Below are positions 8,904 through 18,444 of a DNA stretch of 64,000 nucleotides, piece by piece (positions within the stretch are counted from its first letter, which is position 1; the number at the start of each line of letters is the position of its first letter). Below the pieces are notes generated by a model. It was not told where the DNA came from and searched no databases. It saw only the letters and a list, made by a program, of their open reading frames with translations. Source of the stretch: Mycolicibacterium moriokaense. Lineage in GTDB: Bacteria > Actinomycetota > Actinomycetes > Mycobacteriales > Mycobacteriaceae. The stretch lies in the NCBI RefSeq assembly GCF_003201655.1, contig NZ_QJJU01000003.1, positions 124,001 to 188,000 on the forward strand, in the 5' to 3' direction. Made by a program: the position numbers and the translations under genes.

Positions 8904-9713
8904 TCAGGTTCGGCAAGCAACGCATTGGATAGCCCGGAGTCTTCCGTCGGCGAGGGCAGCGGTGAGGTTCTTCGCTTTCTCCGCAAAGCCCGGGACGAAG
9001 GCGTGCAGCCCGAGCGGATCGGCAGGCAGCGACAGCACCATCTCCATGGTTGCGGCCGCCTGGTCGGTGAGGTCGTTCCAAACGTCGATCGTGAAGCCCG
9101 AGGACTCGACCACAGTTCGCAAGTCGGTGGACGTCGCAAGGTGGCTGAGCCCGGGGTGGTCGGCCCACGGAAGCGGGAACCCGAGTTCGCCGTGTCCTCC
9201 AGATGCGATGTCCCACATCGCTAGTCGCCCACCTGGTTTGAGTACCCTGCGCGCTTCCCGGTAGAGACTGCCCTTGTCGGCGACGTTCATCTGAACATGC
9301 TGGCTGAAGACGACGTCAAAGGTCGCGCCTGCGAAAGGCAGGTCGGTGACATCTGACTGTCGGACGGTGATCAGGTCGTCCAAGCCGACGAGCCGATTGA
9401 GCCAATCGGCGGTCTGGCAGTACTCATCGGTGAGGTCGACGGCGGCAACCCTGCACTGGCAATGGTCTGCGACAAAGCGCGCAGTGCCGCCGATCCCCGT
9501 GCCTGCATCGAGCACTTCGGTCTCACCAGTGATGCCGCTCAGCTCCACCAATTGGGTTGTGGCAATGCGGCCCATCGTGTGGAAGTCCTCGAGCAGCCAA
9601 AGATCCGCCGGCGCAAGATGGCCGAGGTCCTTTCCTGCCGCAACGAGAGCCTGCTCGATGCCGCGTCGCGAGACGCCCGTCGCGTACTGGGCATCGGTCT
9701 GGCTGATTGTCAT
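8904..9713 (-). CDS. Class I SAM-dependent methyltransferase
   Basis: A 269-residue enzyme with motif I 'VLDAGTGIGGTARF' near 66-79, an acidic loop in 'VAAVDLTDEYC' and post-I/IV strands 'FDVVFSQHVQMNV' near 130. The C-terminal region resembles ubiE/sterol-type small-molecule methyltransferases. ATG 9713 is preceded by AGGAG, which decides the start over a longer frame. It is divergent from a TetR gene 95 bp away and likely controlled by it. Substrate unknown. Confidence 0.85.
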   Translation of the reverse strand: MTISQTDAQYATGVSRRGIEQALVAAGKDLGHLAPADLWLLEDFHTMGRIATTQLVELSGITGETEVLDAGTGIGGTARFVADHCQCRVAAVDLTDEYCQTADWLNRLVGLDDLITVRQSDVTDLPFAGATFDVVFSQHVQMNVADKGSLYREARRVLKPGGRLAMWDIASGGHGELGFPLPWADHPGLSHLATSTDLRTVVESSGFTIDVWNDLTDQAAATMEMVLSLPADPLGLHAFVPGFAEKAKNLTAALADGRLRAIQCVACRT

Positions 9714-9775
9714 GTCTAGTTCTCCTGCCAAACACGGCGTATGTTTCGGGACAGCATGTTCAATTGAAGTGGTGG

Positions 9776-9790
9776 TGCGGATCCTCCGCA
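9776..9790. promoter_or_regulatory. Short inverted repeat upstream of TetR gene
   Basis: TGCGGA-TCC-TCCGCA lies 19 bp before the TetR start codon (9809) in the divergent region with the methyltransferase gene. It could be an autoregulatory operator or a small hairpin. Evidence is symmetry and position only. Confidence 0.3.
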
Positions 9791-9808
9791 ACAACCAATG
9801 GAGACGAG

Positions 9809-10381
9809 ATGACCAGTACCGAACAACGGCGGGAAAATGTGCCGGATCGGCGGGTCAGGCGCACCCGCAAGCTTCTGCATGACGCGTTCATCTCGCTCGT
9901 CATCGAAAAGGGCTACGAGAAGACCACAATCCAGGACATCCTCGATCGGGCCGACGTCGGCAGGTCCACCTTCTACGTTCACTACCGCGACAAGGAAGCG
10001 CTGCTGACCGCGAATTTCGACGCGATGCAAGAGCAGCTGGAGTGCGAACTCGACCAGATTGCGGCAACGGGCCCTGTCGACGTCGCCCTGCCAGCGGCAT
10101 TGCTATTCGAGCACGCGTACCGAAATCAGCGCGTGTACCGCGCGATGTGTGGGCGCCACGGCGGGGAGTTGGTCCAGCGGCATCTTCGCCGGTTGATGGG
10201 TGATGTTTTGCGCAAGCGTCTGCGGCCACAGTTGCAGCAGGATGATGGCGAGGTGCCAGCAGATGTTGCCGCGGAGTTCTATACCTCGGCCGCTTTAGGT
10301 CTGCTGGTGTGGTGGATTGACAAGGATTTCTGCGGCGACGATGTCTGGATGACCGGGCTGTACCGGAAACTCGCTGTCTAG
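9809..10381 (+). CDS. TetR-family regulator
   Basis: A 190-residue regulator with an N-terminal TetR helix-turn-helix: 'TIQDILDRADVGRSTFYVHY' at about 40-59. An all-helical ligand domain follows. ATG 9809 follows GGAGACG. An upstream in-frame start would run through the promoter. Divergent orientation to the methyltransferase and position inside the oxygenase cluster suggest local control. Its TAG stop shares CTAG (10378-10381) with the convergent third Rieske gene. Confidence 0.88.
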   Translation: MTSTEQRRENVPDRRVRRTRKLLHDAFISLVIEKGYEKTTIQDILDRADVGRSTFYVHYRDKEALLTANFDAMQEQLECELDQIAATGPVDVALPAALLFEHAYRNQRVYRAMCGRHGGELVQRHLRRLMGDVLRKRLRPQLQQDDGEVPADVAAEFYTSAALGLLVWWIDKDFCGDDVWMTGLYRKLAV

Positions 10382-11508
10382 ATCGCCTCCGACCACGTTT
10401 GGTGGCGGTGCTGCAGGCCCGGCTCGTTGCGGCCGAACACCAAATTCTCCCGCGCACCGGACTCCAGGTTGGCCTGCAGGCCCGTCACGAGCGCGTAGTC
10501 CTCGTCGCGGACGGTGGCGTGCGCGTAGTCGAAGACCGCCGCCGCGCCCGCGGCGGTCGACTCGTCGGACAGGTCCAGCGGTGTCGAGTTCTGGTGCACG
10601 GTAATCGATCGGCCAGGCGCGTCGGCGGGATAGACGCGGAACAACTCCCCGTTGGCGATCGTGCAGGACAACACGATGTTCGGGAACAGCGCGTAGATGA
10701 CCACCATGTTCTGCAGCGGATCCCACTGCTCCTCCGGAATGTTCTCGAGATCGAGAATCCCGTTGAGGGGAAAGACAAGTCGGTGGTGCGGGCCGAACGA
10801 ATCGAACACCGTGCAGTTGCTGCGCGCGATGGTCGCGAACGTGTTCTTGTGCACAGTCGCAAAGTGGTAATTCTCGGCGAACGTGTCGATTGCGAGTTTC
10901 CAGTTGATCGGGCAGTCCAGCACCTTTTCACCCAACGGCGCCCATCGTCCGATACCCCAGGATTCCAATTCGTCGGCGAGCGGCCCGAGGAACGCCGGGA
11001 TGTCCAGCACTGCATCGCGATCCAGTGAGATCCACAGGAACCCGGCACATTCGGCGGCCGGTAACTCGGTCAGCTTCGCCGAGCCGGAACGTGTTCCTGG
11101 GAATCCCTCCTTGCCTGGCACGCCAACGAGATTGCCGTCCAGGTCATAGGTCCACGAGTGGTACGGACACGCCAGCCTGCGAGCGGCTCCGCAGCCGTCG
11201 GCGATTCGTGATTGGCGGTGCAGGCATACGTTGTCGAACGCTCGCACGGTGTCGTCGGAGCCGCGGGTCAGCAGGATCGAACGGCCCATTACGGTCTTGG
11301 TGCAGTACGTGCCCGGCCGGGGTAGCTCGGAGACATAGCCGACGAGCTGCGGGCTGGCCAACAGCATCGCGGTGTCCTGCGCCAGGCGTTCGGCCGACGT
11401 GTAGGTGGCCGCGGCGACCGTGTGCTCCGCCGGGGTGAGATCGGTCGTCTTGTCGCGCGCGAGTTTCACCGCGCGACGAGTGAGGTCGATGAGCTGGTCG
11501 CGATCCAT
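10378..11508 (-). CDS. Rieske aromatic-ring-hydroxylating-type oxygenase alpha subunit
   Basis: A 376-residue protein with a Rieske site (Cys95, His97, Cys114, His117) and the typical catalytic signature 'NWKLAIDTFAENYHFATVH' near 202-220. The mononuclear iron is probably held by His215 and His220 plus a downstream Asp. This signature places it with ring-hydroxylating dioxygenase or carnitine/choline-type alpha subunits rather than the KshA group. No beta subunit or reductase gene is next to it. The 175-bp leader before antigen 85 contains AT-rich promoter-like sequence near 11536-11565. Confidence 0.87.
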   Translation of the reverse strand: MDRDQLIDLTRRAVKLARDKTTDLTPAEHTVAAATYTSAERLAQDTAMLLASPQLVGYVSELPRPGTYCTKTVMGRSILLTRGSDDTVRAFDNVCLHRQSRIADGCGAARRLACPYHSWTYDLDGNLVGVPGKEGFPGTRSGSAKLTELPAAECAGFLWISLDRDAVLDIPAFLGPLADELESWGIGRWAPLGEKVLDCPINWKLAIDTFAENYHFATVHKNTFATIARSNCTVFDSFGPHHRLVFPLNGILDLENIPEEQWDPLQNMVVIYALFPNIVLSCTIANGELFRVYPADAPGRSITVHQNSTPLDLSDESTAAGAAAVFDYAHATVRDEDYALVTGLQANLESGARENLVFGRNEPGLQHRHQTWSEAI

Positions 11509-11668
11509 GCCTATCCCCGGTCGTTGAAGCGTCGATGCTATTTCGTTGTTTTTATAATGATAGACGCCAGCTGATCGGCCGCAAGGTCAGCAACCACGGA
11601 TTGCCCAAAATCCGCTGGTGCTGGTGGTTCTTCGCGTATGGTCCGCTAAAGCCGGGTCGGGGCCTTAG

Positions 11669-13134
<1,466 letters not shown>

Positions 13135-13515
13135 CTACTCGGTAGCGTCGAGCACGCTGACCGCGATGCCGTACGGCAGGAAACGCACTTTGCGCGTCGG
13201 ATCGGTGTTGCTCTTGTTCGCTCTAAGCGCATCCAGCTCGTTCGGATACACCTCTTCGATGTGGGCGCCGCCCACGTCGTCGACGCTGTAGATCGCCCAC
13301 ACGCCGTCGCCGGTCTCGCCAGTGGTTTCCGGCTCGGTCTTGGGCCGCGTGTACCTCGAGAACTCGTCGAAGATCGTCGCCCAGGGTGCCCGCTCACCTG
13401 ACGTGGTGAAGAACCTGCTGATTCCATCGAGCGCGTCGCGAAGGCCCTCGCCTGCCTCGCGGGCGACGCGATCGAACTCTTCGGGATCAAACCCGAAAGG
13501 CCCGTTGCTGCCCAT
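13135..13515 (-). CDS. Conserved hypothetical protein
   Basis: A 126-residue soluble protein, function not recognised. The start is ATG 13515, preceded by AGGAGG, rather than the longer frame. The sequence is acidic, has a Gly/Pro-rich N-terminus ('GPFGFDPEEFD'), helical 20-50, and a beta-rich C-terminus with 'VRFLPYGIAVSVLD'. No signal peptide or membrane segment. It is divergent from the SnoaL-like gene at 13623 and convergent with the SRPBCC gene. Confidence 0.6.
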   Translation of the reverse strand: MGSNGPFGFDPEEFDRVAREAGEGLRDALDGISRFFTTSGERAPWATIFDEFSRYTRPKTEPETTGETGDGVWAIYSVDDVGGAHIEEVYPNELDALRANKSNTDPTRKVRFLPYGIAVSVLDATE

Positions 13516-13622
13516 TTGTGGTTCCTCCTCACAGCCCTGCACCGCTTCACTGCGGTAAACACAGTGTGCCTGCGGGCGGCGAAGTAGTCGACTACGACGA
13601 AGCGAGGGTGGTAGGGAACCTT

Positions 13623-14429
13623 ATGGCCTTCTCACGCGCGGACTTGCTGGCGACCGCCGAGCGATCACTCGAGGCGGCAAGCGCACATGACCGCGACGGC
13701 TGGATCGGCCTGTACACGGCGAGCGGAAGAGTCGAGGATCCGGTCGGCTCCCAGCCGCACGTCGGGAGGGCGGCGATCGCCCGCTTCTATGACACCTTCA
13801 TCGGTCCGCGCGACATCACCCCCCACCCCGACGTCGAAATCGTGCTCGGTACGACGGTGATCCGGGATCTCGAACTCGAGGTGAAGATGGCGTCGACGCT
13901 GACCATGCGTATCCCGGTCTACCTGCGCTACGACCTCGAAGGCCACGCTGGCGAGCTGAATGTTGCCGCCCTGCAAGCATTTTGGGAGCTGCCGGCAATG
14001 GTGGGGCAGTTTCTTCGCAGTGGAGTACGCGCCGTGCCTGCCGGTGCGGGACTGGCGAAGGCACTCCTGACCAACCAGGGGATGGCAGGCACTCTGGGCT
14101 TTCTCAGTGGGTTCAGCGGTATGGGCAGCGGCGGCAAAGGACTCTTCGCGCGGTTTCTCGACGATGCATGTGGTGGCGATGAAGTCGGCATGCGCAGACG
14201 ACTCGCAGGCCAGGTAGACATCTCGAGCGGTGACGACCTTCAAATGAGCGCCGCTGACCTGCTGAGACACCTCTCGGGACGGCGGTGGCGCAAGCTCATC
14301 GGATCCGGGCATGCGGTCGTCGCGGCCACCGAGCGCGCAGGGCAACGCAGCGTGATCTTCGCCGAGGTTGGCGGTGAACCGGCCAGACTGAAGAGGATCC
14401 GCGTCTTCAGCGAGGCGGGCGACGGCTAG
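13623..14429 (+). CDS. SnoaL/ketosteroid-isomerase-like protein
   Basis: A 268-residue protein whose N-terminal ~130 residues look like an NTF2/ketosteroid-isomerase domain: 'RSLEAASAHDRDGWIGLYTA' at 14-33, then 'VEDPVGSQPHVGRAAIARFYDTF'-type spacing. The second half is unassigned, with Gly-rich segments near 165-180. The start is ATG 13623, after AGGGAAC. It probably binds or isomerises a hydrophobic small molecule, but that is family-level inference. Confidence 0.62.
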   Translation: MAFSRADLLATAERSLEAASAHDRDGWIGLYTASGRVEDPVGSQPHVGRAAIARFYDTFIGPRDITPHPDVEIVLGTTVIRDLELEVKMASTLTMRIPVYLRYDLEGHAGELNVAALQAFWELPAMVGQFLRSGVRAVPAGAGLAKALLTNQGMAGTLGFLSGFSGMGSGGKGLFARFLDDACGGDEVGMRRRLAGQVDISSGDDLQMSAADLLRHLSGRRWRKLIGSGHAVVAATERAGQRSVIFAEVGGEPARLKRIRVFSEAGDG

Positions 14430-14457
14430 CCCTGGGACGTGAGACGGTAACAGGACA

Positions 14458-15021
14458 ATGGACACCGATGACTACATGACCTACGAGGAATTCGGGCGGA
14501 AGTTCTTCGAGGTCGCCGTGACTGAGGAACGTGTGGGCGGCGCGATCGCCGCCATCGCGGGGGACGAATTCGAGATGGGCCCAATGGAGCAGGGTCCTGG
14601 CGGGATCGCCAAGGTCACCGCAAGGGTCAAGATCCAAGAACCTCGGGTGACGCGGAAAGTCGGCGAAACGATCAGCTTCTCGATCCGGATCCCCCTCGAG
14701 ATCAACATGGTCGTCGACCTGCGGATCGACAGGCCGAAATTCATCGTCTTCGGTGAGATCGCGTTGACTGCGACGGCCAGGGCCGCCGAGCCGCTGCTGC
14801 TGATCCTCGACTTTCAGAAGCCTCGGTCGTCCGATATCTCGATCCACGTCACGTCCAAGTCTCTGCGGGCCGAGGTGGTGCGCATCATCGGCGGCATCGA
14901 TGGCGAGATCAAGCGGTTCATCGCAGCGCACGTATCACGGGAGATCGACAGCCCGGCTTCGAAGAAGGCCAAAGTCATCGACGTGGCCAACAGCATCGAT
15001 GGGGCCTGGACCGGCGTCTGA
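14458..15021 (+). CDS. Conserved hypothetical protein
   Basis: A 187-residue protein I do not recognise. It starts at ATG 14458, 28 bp after the previous gene, on the same strand. The central part (55-125) is a run of alternating hydrophobic strands ('RIPLEINMVVDLRIDRP', 'LLLILDF'), suggesting a beta-sheet lipid-binding-like core. The C-terminus is helical. No signal peptide. Likely co-transcribed with the SnoaL-like gene. Confidence 0.55.
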   Translation: MDTDDYMTYEEFGRKFFEVAVTEERVGGAIAAIAGDEFEMGPMEQGPGGIAKVTARVKIQEPRVTRKVGETISFSIRIPLEINMVVDLRIDRPKFIVFGEIALTATARAAEPLLLILDFQKPRSSDISIHVTSKSLRAEVVRIIGGIDGEIKRFIAAHVSREIDSPASKKAKVIDVANSIDGAWTGV

Positions 15022-15067
15022 CGTGCACGTTTAGCCCCGCCTGACGCCGGGACCGTACGATGCCCGG

Positions 15068-15433
15068 GTGCAGCGCAAACCAACGATGGCCCTTGCCGTG
15101 TCCGCAGGCGTGTTGGCATCCGGACTGTTGTGGGCGGCGCCTGCGCAGGCCGATACGACCGACGACGCCTTTCTTTCGGCATTGACGAACGCCGGGGTGG
15201 GTACAGCCGATCCCGCGAACGCGGCCGCGCTGGGACAGCAGGTCTGCCCGATGCTGGCTCAGCCGGGTCAGACCGCCGCCGATGTCGCCGCGAAGGTGGC
15301 GGATGCGGGAGGCATGTCGCTGGGCCCGGCGACCATGTTCACCGGCCTCGCGATCTCGCTGTTCTGCCCGGCGGCGGTGTCGTCGATCGGCAGTGGGCAG
15401 TCGCCGATCCCGCTCGGGCTGCTGGGCTTCTAG
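15068..15433 (+). CDS. DUF732 secreted protein
   Basis: A 121-residue protein with a signal peptide (hydrophobic 9-24, cleavage expected after AQA near 29) and a DUF732 domain. The domain contains 'DDAFLSALTNAGVG', a conserved Cys pair (Cys64 and Cys104 approximately) and the 'AALGQQVCPML' helix. DUF732 proteins are small exported mycobacterial proteins of unknown function. GTG 15068 is the likely start. ATG 15086 is possible but would shorten the signal. The stop shares CTAG with the convergent GDSL hydrolase. Confidence 0.8.
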   Translation: MQRKPTMALAVSAGVLASGLLWAAPAQADTTDDAFLSALTNAGVGTADPANAAALGQQVCPMLAQPGQTAADVAAKVADAGGMSLGPATMFTGLAISLFCPAAVSSIGSGQSPIPLGLLGF

Positions 15434-16200
15434 GCAGTCAGGCCTTCCAACCGCGGCCGCTGCGGTCCCCGTCCGTCGCCTTCGGATCGACCGCGCGCAT
15501 GGCGCCATAGCCACGGCATGAGCATGTTCTGGGTCCAGAGCACCTGCGAGTACAGCTGCGAAGTCAGTGACGGCCGTCCGCCACCAGGGCTGGACCGTGC
15601 CCAATCATGGTTGCTCCCAGGCAAACCCAGCGCTTCGGCGGCCGCGGCCGCGAACAGCATGTGGCCCTTGGGGGAACCGTGGACGCGGTCGGCGCTCCAG
15701 GTGTCCGGCTCGGCCATCGACGGTACATCGTAGAGGTCGACGAGGCGGAAACCATGACGGTCGGCGGCGGTCCTGATCGATTCGTTGACCTCGATGACTC
15801 GTGACGCGAGCAGCCTGCCTGCGGGCAGGATCCGCGCGATGTCGGGAAAAGTCGTCGTCACCACCGTCGCGCCCGACTGAGATAGCCGGTCGTGCAGGTC
15901 GTCGAGTTCGACAAGCGTGCGATCGAATCCGGGCCCAGGGCGGGTCACGTCGTTCATTCCGACGCAGACCGTGATGAGGTCCGGCTGCATTGCCAATGCC
16001 TTGGGGAGCTGGATATCGACGACGTCGCGGATACGCCTGCCGCGTACGGCGAGGTTGGCATATGTCAGCCCGGGGTAGTGCTCGTTGATCTTCACGGCTA
16101 GCCGGTGCGCGAAGCCCTTGAGTCCGACGGTGTCGTTGCCGTCCCAGAGCCCCTCGGTCTGGCTGTCACCCATCGCGACATATCGGGAGTACCCGGACAC
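15430..16200 (-). CDS. SGNH/GDSL-type hydrolase
   Basis: A 256-residue esterase/lipase of the SGNH class. Block I is 'AMGDSQTEG' with nucleophile Ser13. The block II Gly and block III 'CVGMNDVTRP' (Asn92 region) follow. Block V 'DRVHGSPKGH' (about 169-178) provides the catalytic Asp/His. No signal peptide, so probably cytoplasmic. The start is GTG 16200. Its stop overlaps that of the convergent DUF732 gene in CTAG. Substrate is probably an acyl ester, not further defined. Confidence 0.85.
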   Translation of the reverse strand: MSGYSRYVAMGDSQTEGLWDGNDTVGLKGFAHRLAVKINEHYPGLTYANLAVRGRRIRDVVDIQLPKALAMQPDLITVCVGMNDVTRPGPGFDRTLVELDDLHDRLSQSGATVVTTTFPDIARILPAGRLLASRVIEVNESIRTAADRHGFRLVDLYDVPSMAEPDTWSADRVHGSPKGHMLFAAAAAEALGLPGSNHDWARSSPGGGRPSLTSQLYSQVLWTQNMLMPWLWRHARGRSEGDGRGPQRPRLEGLTA

Positions 16201-16209
16201 ACCGCGACT

Positions 16210-17157
16210 CTAGCGGCGGAGCGCCGCTTCTACCTGCGACGCTCCGGCACCCGCCGCGGATTCGCGGTGCCGTTCGGTTACCTCGGCCCCACCGGCGCGC
16301 AGGATGTCGACGATGTCGGCGACCTCGCCTGCCCGATATCCCGCCGACTGCACTCCGAGAGGCCACCAGGACAGCAGCGCGTCGAGGCCGCGGCGGGGGT
16401 CGGCGCCGAGTTCGACCATCGCGGCCACGGTCGCAGGCAGAATCCGGCGCGCTGCATGTTCGATGGGTTGGGCGCCGCTCGGCATCGCGGCGTCGACCGC
16501 GGCTCCTGCGCGCACGAGCGCACGAACCATCTCCGGGTTGACGTTGTCGCCGTTGGTGTCGACGACATGGAGCGGCGTCGCGCCGTCGGAGTCTGTCAAG
16601 TCGGGCGCGACGCCCGTGGCCAGGGCGTGGGCGAGCGCCACCGTGCGGCCGAGTCGGACAATCTCATGCAGGATCGTCGTGAACCGTTCGCCTCGGGCCG
16701 ACAGGTCGATGCGTCGGCCCGCGTCCGCGCCCGCATCGATCAGGGCTACGACGATGCCCGCGGAGAGCGAGCGCACCGCGTACCAAAGTGGTGACGCCCC
16801 ACAGGGATCGACGGGATCGGGCTCGGCGCCCCATGCCAGCAGCTCGATCACTTCTGAGCTTCCGCCACGGGCCTGGTCGAAGAGGTCGAGCACGGTGTCG
16901 GCCAATGGCGCCGTCCACGGAGGCGGCTCAACACCGAGCGCGTCGAGCACCATCAGCGTGCCGTCGCGCTTGTCACCCAGGTCGTACCACGGCCACGGTC
17001 CTTCGCCCTTGGCGACGAAATTTGCGACCGCTATGCGGGATTCTTCGATGATGGTCTTGCCGCAGTCGTCGTAGGACGACCAGAGCACGAGATCGTCACC
17101 GTCGCGCGACACGACGACGCTCGCCGGGCCCTCCTGGTAGCGCGCCAGTTCGGTCAC
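16210..17157 (-). CDS. Ankyrin-repeat protein
   Basis: A 315-residue protein with ankyrin-like units in its second half: 'GASPLWYAVRS', 'GATPLHVVDTNGDNVNPEMV', 'GAQPIEHAARRILPATVAAM'. The N-terminal ~90 residues are not recognised. Ankyrin repeats mediate protein binding. Start choice is uncertain: GTG 17157 is preferred, and a TTG at 17175 lies only five bases beyond the terminator hairpin. No clear Shine-Dalgarno is seen for either. Confidence 0.65.
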   Translation of the reverse strand: MTELARYQEGPASVVVSRDGDDLVLWSSYDDCGKTIIEESRIAVANFVAKGEGPWPWYDLGDKRDGTLMVLDALGVEPPPWTAPLADTVLDLFDQARGGSSEVIELLAWGAEPDPVDPCGASPLWYAVRSLSAGIVVALIDAGADAGRRIDLSARGERFTTILHEIVRLGRTVALAHALATGVAPDLTDSDGATPLHVVDTNGDNVNPEMVRALVRAGAAVDAAMPSGAQPIEHAARRILPATVAAMVELGADPRRGLDALLSWWPLGVQSAGYRAGEVADIVDILRAGGAEVTERHRESAAGAGASQVEAALRR

Positions 17158-17179
17158 GGCTACAGCATTGTCCAATCGG

Positions 17180-17211
17180 AAGGAGGGGCACCCAGGTGGA
17201 TGCCCCTCCTT
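17180..17211 (-). terminator. Strong hairpin terminator
   Basis: An 11-bp perfect stem (AAGGAGGGGCA / TGCCCCTCCTT) with a 10-base loop lies 11 bp past the stop of the small secreted protein gene. No long T-run follows, as is usual in mycobacteria. It would separate that gene from the ankyrin gene. Confidence 0.75.
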
Positions 17212-17222
17212 GCCATTTCGGG

Positions 17223-17528
17223 TTACTTGACGTCGATGAAGACCGTCTTGTCGGTGACGGTCGTGGCGATGTCATTGCCTGCACCGGGAACACCGGTATC
17301 CGTGCGCGAGTAGGTCTGCCCTGGCCGGACGGCGACCACGTCGGAGTGATCGAGCGGCGCCGTACCGATTCGGTTGACGATGACGGTGTAGCCCTGAGCC
17401 CGCAGCACGTCGATGGTCTGCTGGGCGTCGCCCGGGCCGGTCGGTGCGGCGATGGCCGGAGCGGCCAGTCCGATGACGGCAGCGGCCAGTCCGCTGACGA
17501 CGGCAGTGGCGAGTGCGAACTTCTTCAT
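17223..17528 (-). CDS. Small secreted mycobacterial protein
   Basis: A 101-residue exported protein. It has an N-terminal Lys pair and hydrophobic core (4-23), a cleavage site after 'APAIAA' near 28, and a mature part of about 73 residues. The mature part contains 'LRAQGYTVIVNRIG' and 'DVVAVRPGQTYSRTD'. I recall it as part of a small mycobacterial family of unknown function with a compact PASTA-like size. ATG 17528 follows AAGGAC. A strong terminator follows and a CRP-like site lies upstream. Confidence 0.72.
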   Translation of the reverse strand: MKKFALATAVVSGLAAAVIGLAAPAIAAPTGPGDAQQTIDVLRAQGYTVIVNRIGTAPLDHSDVVAVRPGQTYSRTDTGVPGAGNDIATTVTDKTVFIDVK

Positions 17529-17590
17529 CTTTACGTCCTTCTTTCTTTTATGTCTAGACTTTTAAACGCGCTGGTTGGGCCTTTAATTCC

Positions 17591-17606
17591 GGTGAGAGCT
17601 GTCACA
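17591..17606. promoter_or_regulatory. Possible CRP-type binding site
   Basis: GGTGA-N6-TCACA differs at one position from the mycobacterial CRP consensus TGTGA-N6-TCACA. It lies about 70 bp upstream of the secreted protein start (17528), a plausible activator position. A second overlapping symmetry, AGCTGT-C-ACAGCT (17597-17609), is also present. Confidence 0.35.
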
Positions 17607-17727
17607 GCTAGATAGGTGACGGGGTTTCATCGGCCACCTTGTAGACGGCACGCTCGGGCAATGCGTGAGATTTGTCCGACGCCAACCCTGCACTTGGTAG
17701 TTAAAGCCTTTCGGCGTGGGCTACCAG

Positions 17728-17865
17728 CTAGTCGTCCAGCAACCCCCAGCGAATCTGCTCGCGGATCCGCTTGTCACGCTCGATGGGGGTGCGTGGAGGC
17801 AGCAAGGAGGAGATGGCGAGCCCGGCGCACACGAGCGCGACGACCATCATTGCGGTCCAGCTCAT
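17728..17865 (-). CDS. Small single-pass membrane protein (45 aa)
   Basis: A short ORF from ATG 17865 to TAG 17728. Residues 5-20 form a hydrophobic helix ('AMMVVALVCAGLAISSLL'). The rest is a charged tail rich in Arg, Glu and Asp. Third codon positions are strongly G/C, as in real genes here. No clear ribosome site is seen, so it may be leaderless. Role unknown. It stands alone in a gene-poor stretch. Confidence 0.5.
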   Translation of the reverse strand: MSWTAMMVVALVCAGLAISSLLPPRTPIERDKRIREQIRWGLLDD

Positions 17866-18106
17866 GCGAGGGATCGTAGTGTGCTGGGGAGTCCGTAGCA
17901 ACGGCTGATGTCTTTGCCACTGAGCGGTGGCAGTCTAATCAAGACATTGCTGATATATCGCTGATGCACCGATGAATAGGTCGATTACGTGGTATGTCGT
18001 TGATTGCCATCGCTTGCTATCCACCCGCAGGCGTGAATCTGCAAGCTTCTACCAGTTATTTGCTGTCTACGGCTCGGAAAACTTGCATGAAGGTGGTATC
18101 GCCTGA

Positions 18107-18295
18107 ACGCGTAACCAGTGCGACCCCAGGGTCGCCGCAACCGACGAAAACGGTGTGCACACCGCCGAATTCGTCACACCGCCCGGTGCGCGGTATCGCT
18201 CAACGGCGCTACCACTGCCCGGGGCACCAATGATCGCCGTTAGTGAAGCCGAACTCAGAATCGGCATCGCCCTCACCGACCTACACGCCGCCTAA
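18107..18295 (+). pseudogene. Decayed coding remnant (C-terminal fragment)
   Basis: An open stretch of about 62 codons ends in TAA. It has no start until a Met at 18230 and an in-frame TGA at 18104. The translation, including 'GVHTAEFVTPPGARYRSTA' and 'VSEAELRIGIALTDLHAA', looks protein-like and vaguely recalls the C-terminal part of mycobacterial DUF222/HNH (13E12-type) proteins. That assignment is tentative. The rest of 17866-18326 shows no other gene. Confidence 0.3.
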
Positions 18296-18326
18296 CCACC
18301 GCCGCTTCTAGAGGGGCGGGGCTGCG

Positions 18327-18425
18327 TCAGAGGCCGAGGTGCGCGTCCACGCCGGTGTCGGTGTGCGTTGTCTCGTGGATCGAATTGTCGTGAAGCGACG
18401 TGTCGTGCATCGAGCTGTCATGCAC
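18327..18425 (-). CDS. His-Asp pentapeptide-repeat micro-ORF (32 aa)
   Basis: A GTG at 18425 opens a 32-codon frame, 19 bases after the stop of the gene at 18445. The peptide is built of five-residue units around His-Asp: HDSS, HDTS, HDNS, HETT, then 'HTDTGVDAHLGL'. Six His and several Asp/Glu residues suggest metal binding, if it is translated. The underlying DNA shows matching imperfect tandem repeats. No clear ribosome site is seen, so a longer start or a non-coding repeat remains possible. Confidence 0.35.
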   Translation of the reverse strand: MHDSSMHDTSLHDNSIHETTHTDTGVDAHLGL

Positions 18426-18444
18426 GGCGAGAGCGGTTCTGCGA

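Noticed and set aside
17175..17177. TTG start for the ankyrin gene
   Set aside because: It lies within five bases of the terminator hairpin and has no ribosome site; GTG 17157 leaves more room, though neither is certain.
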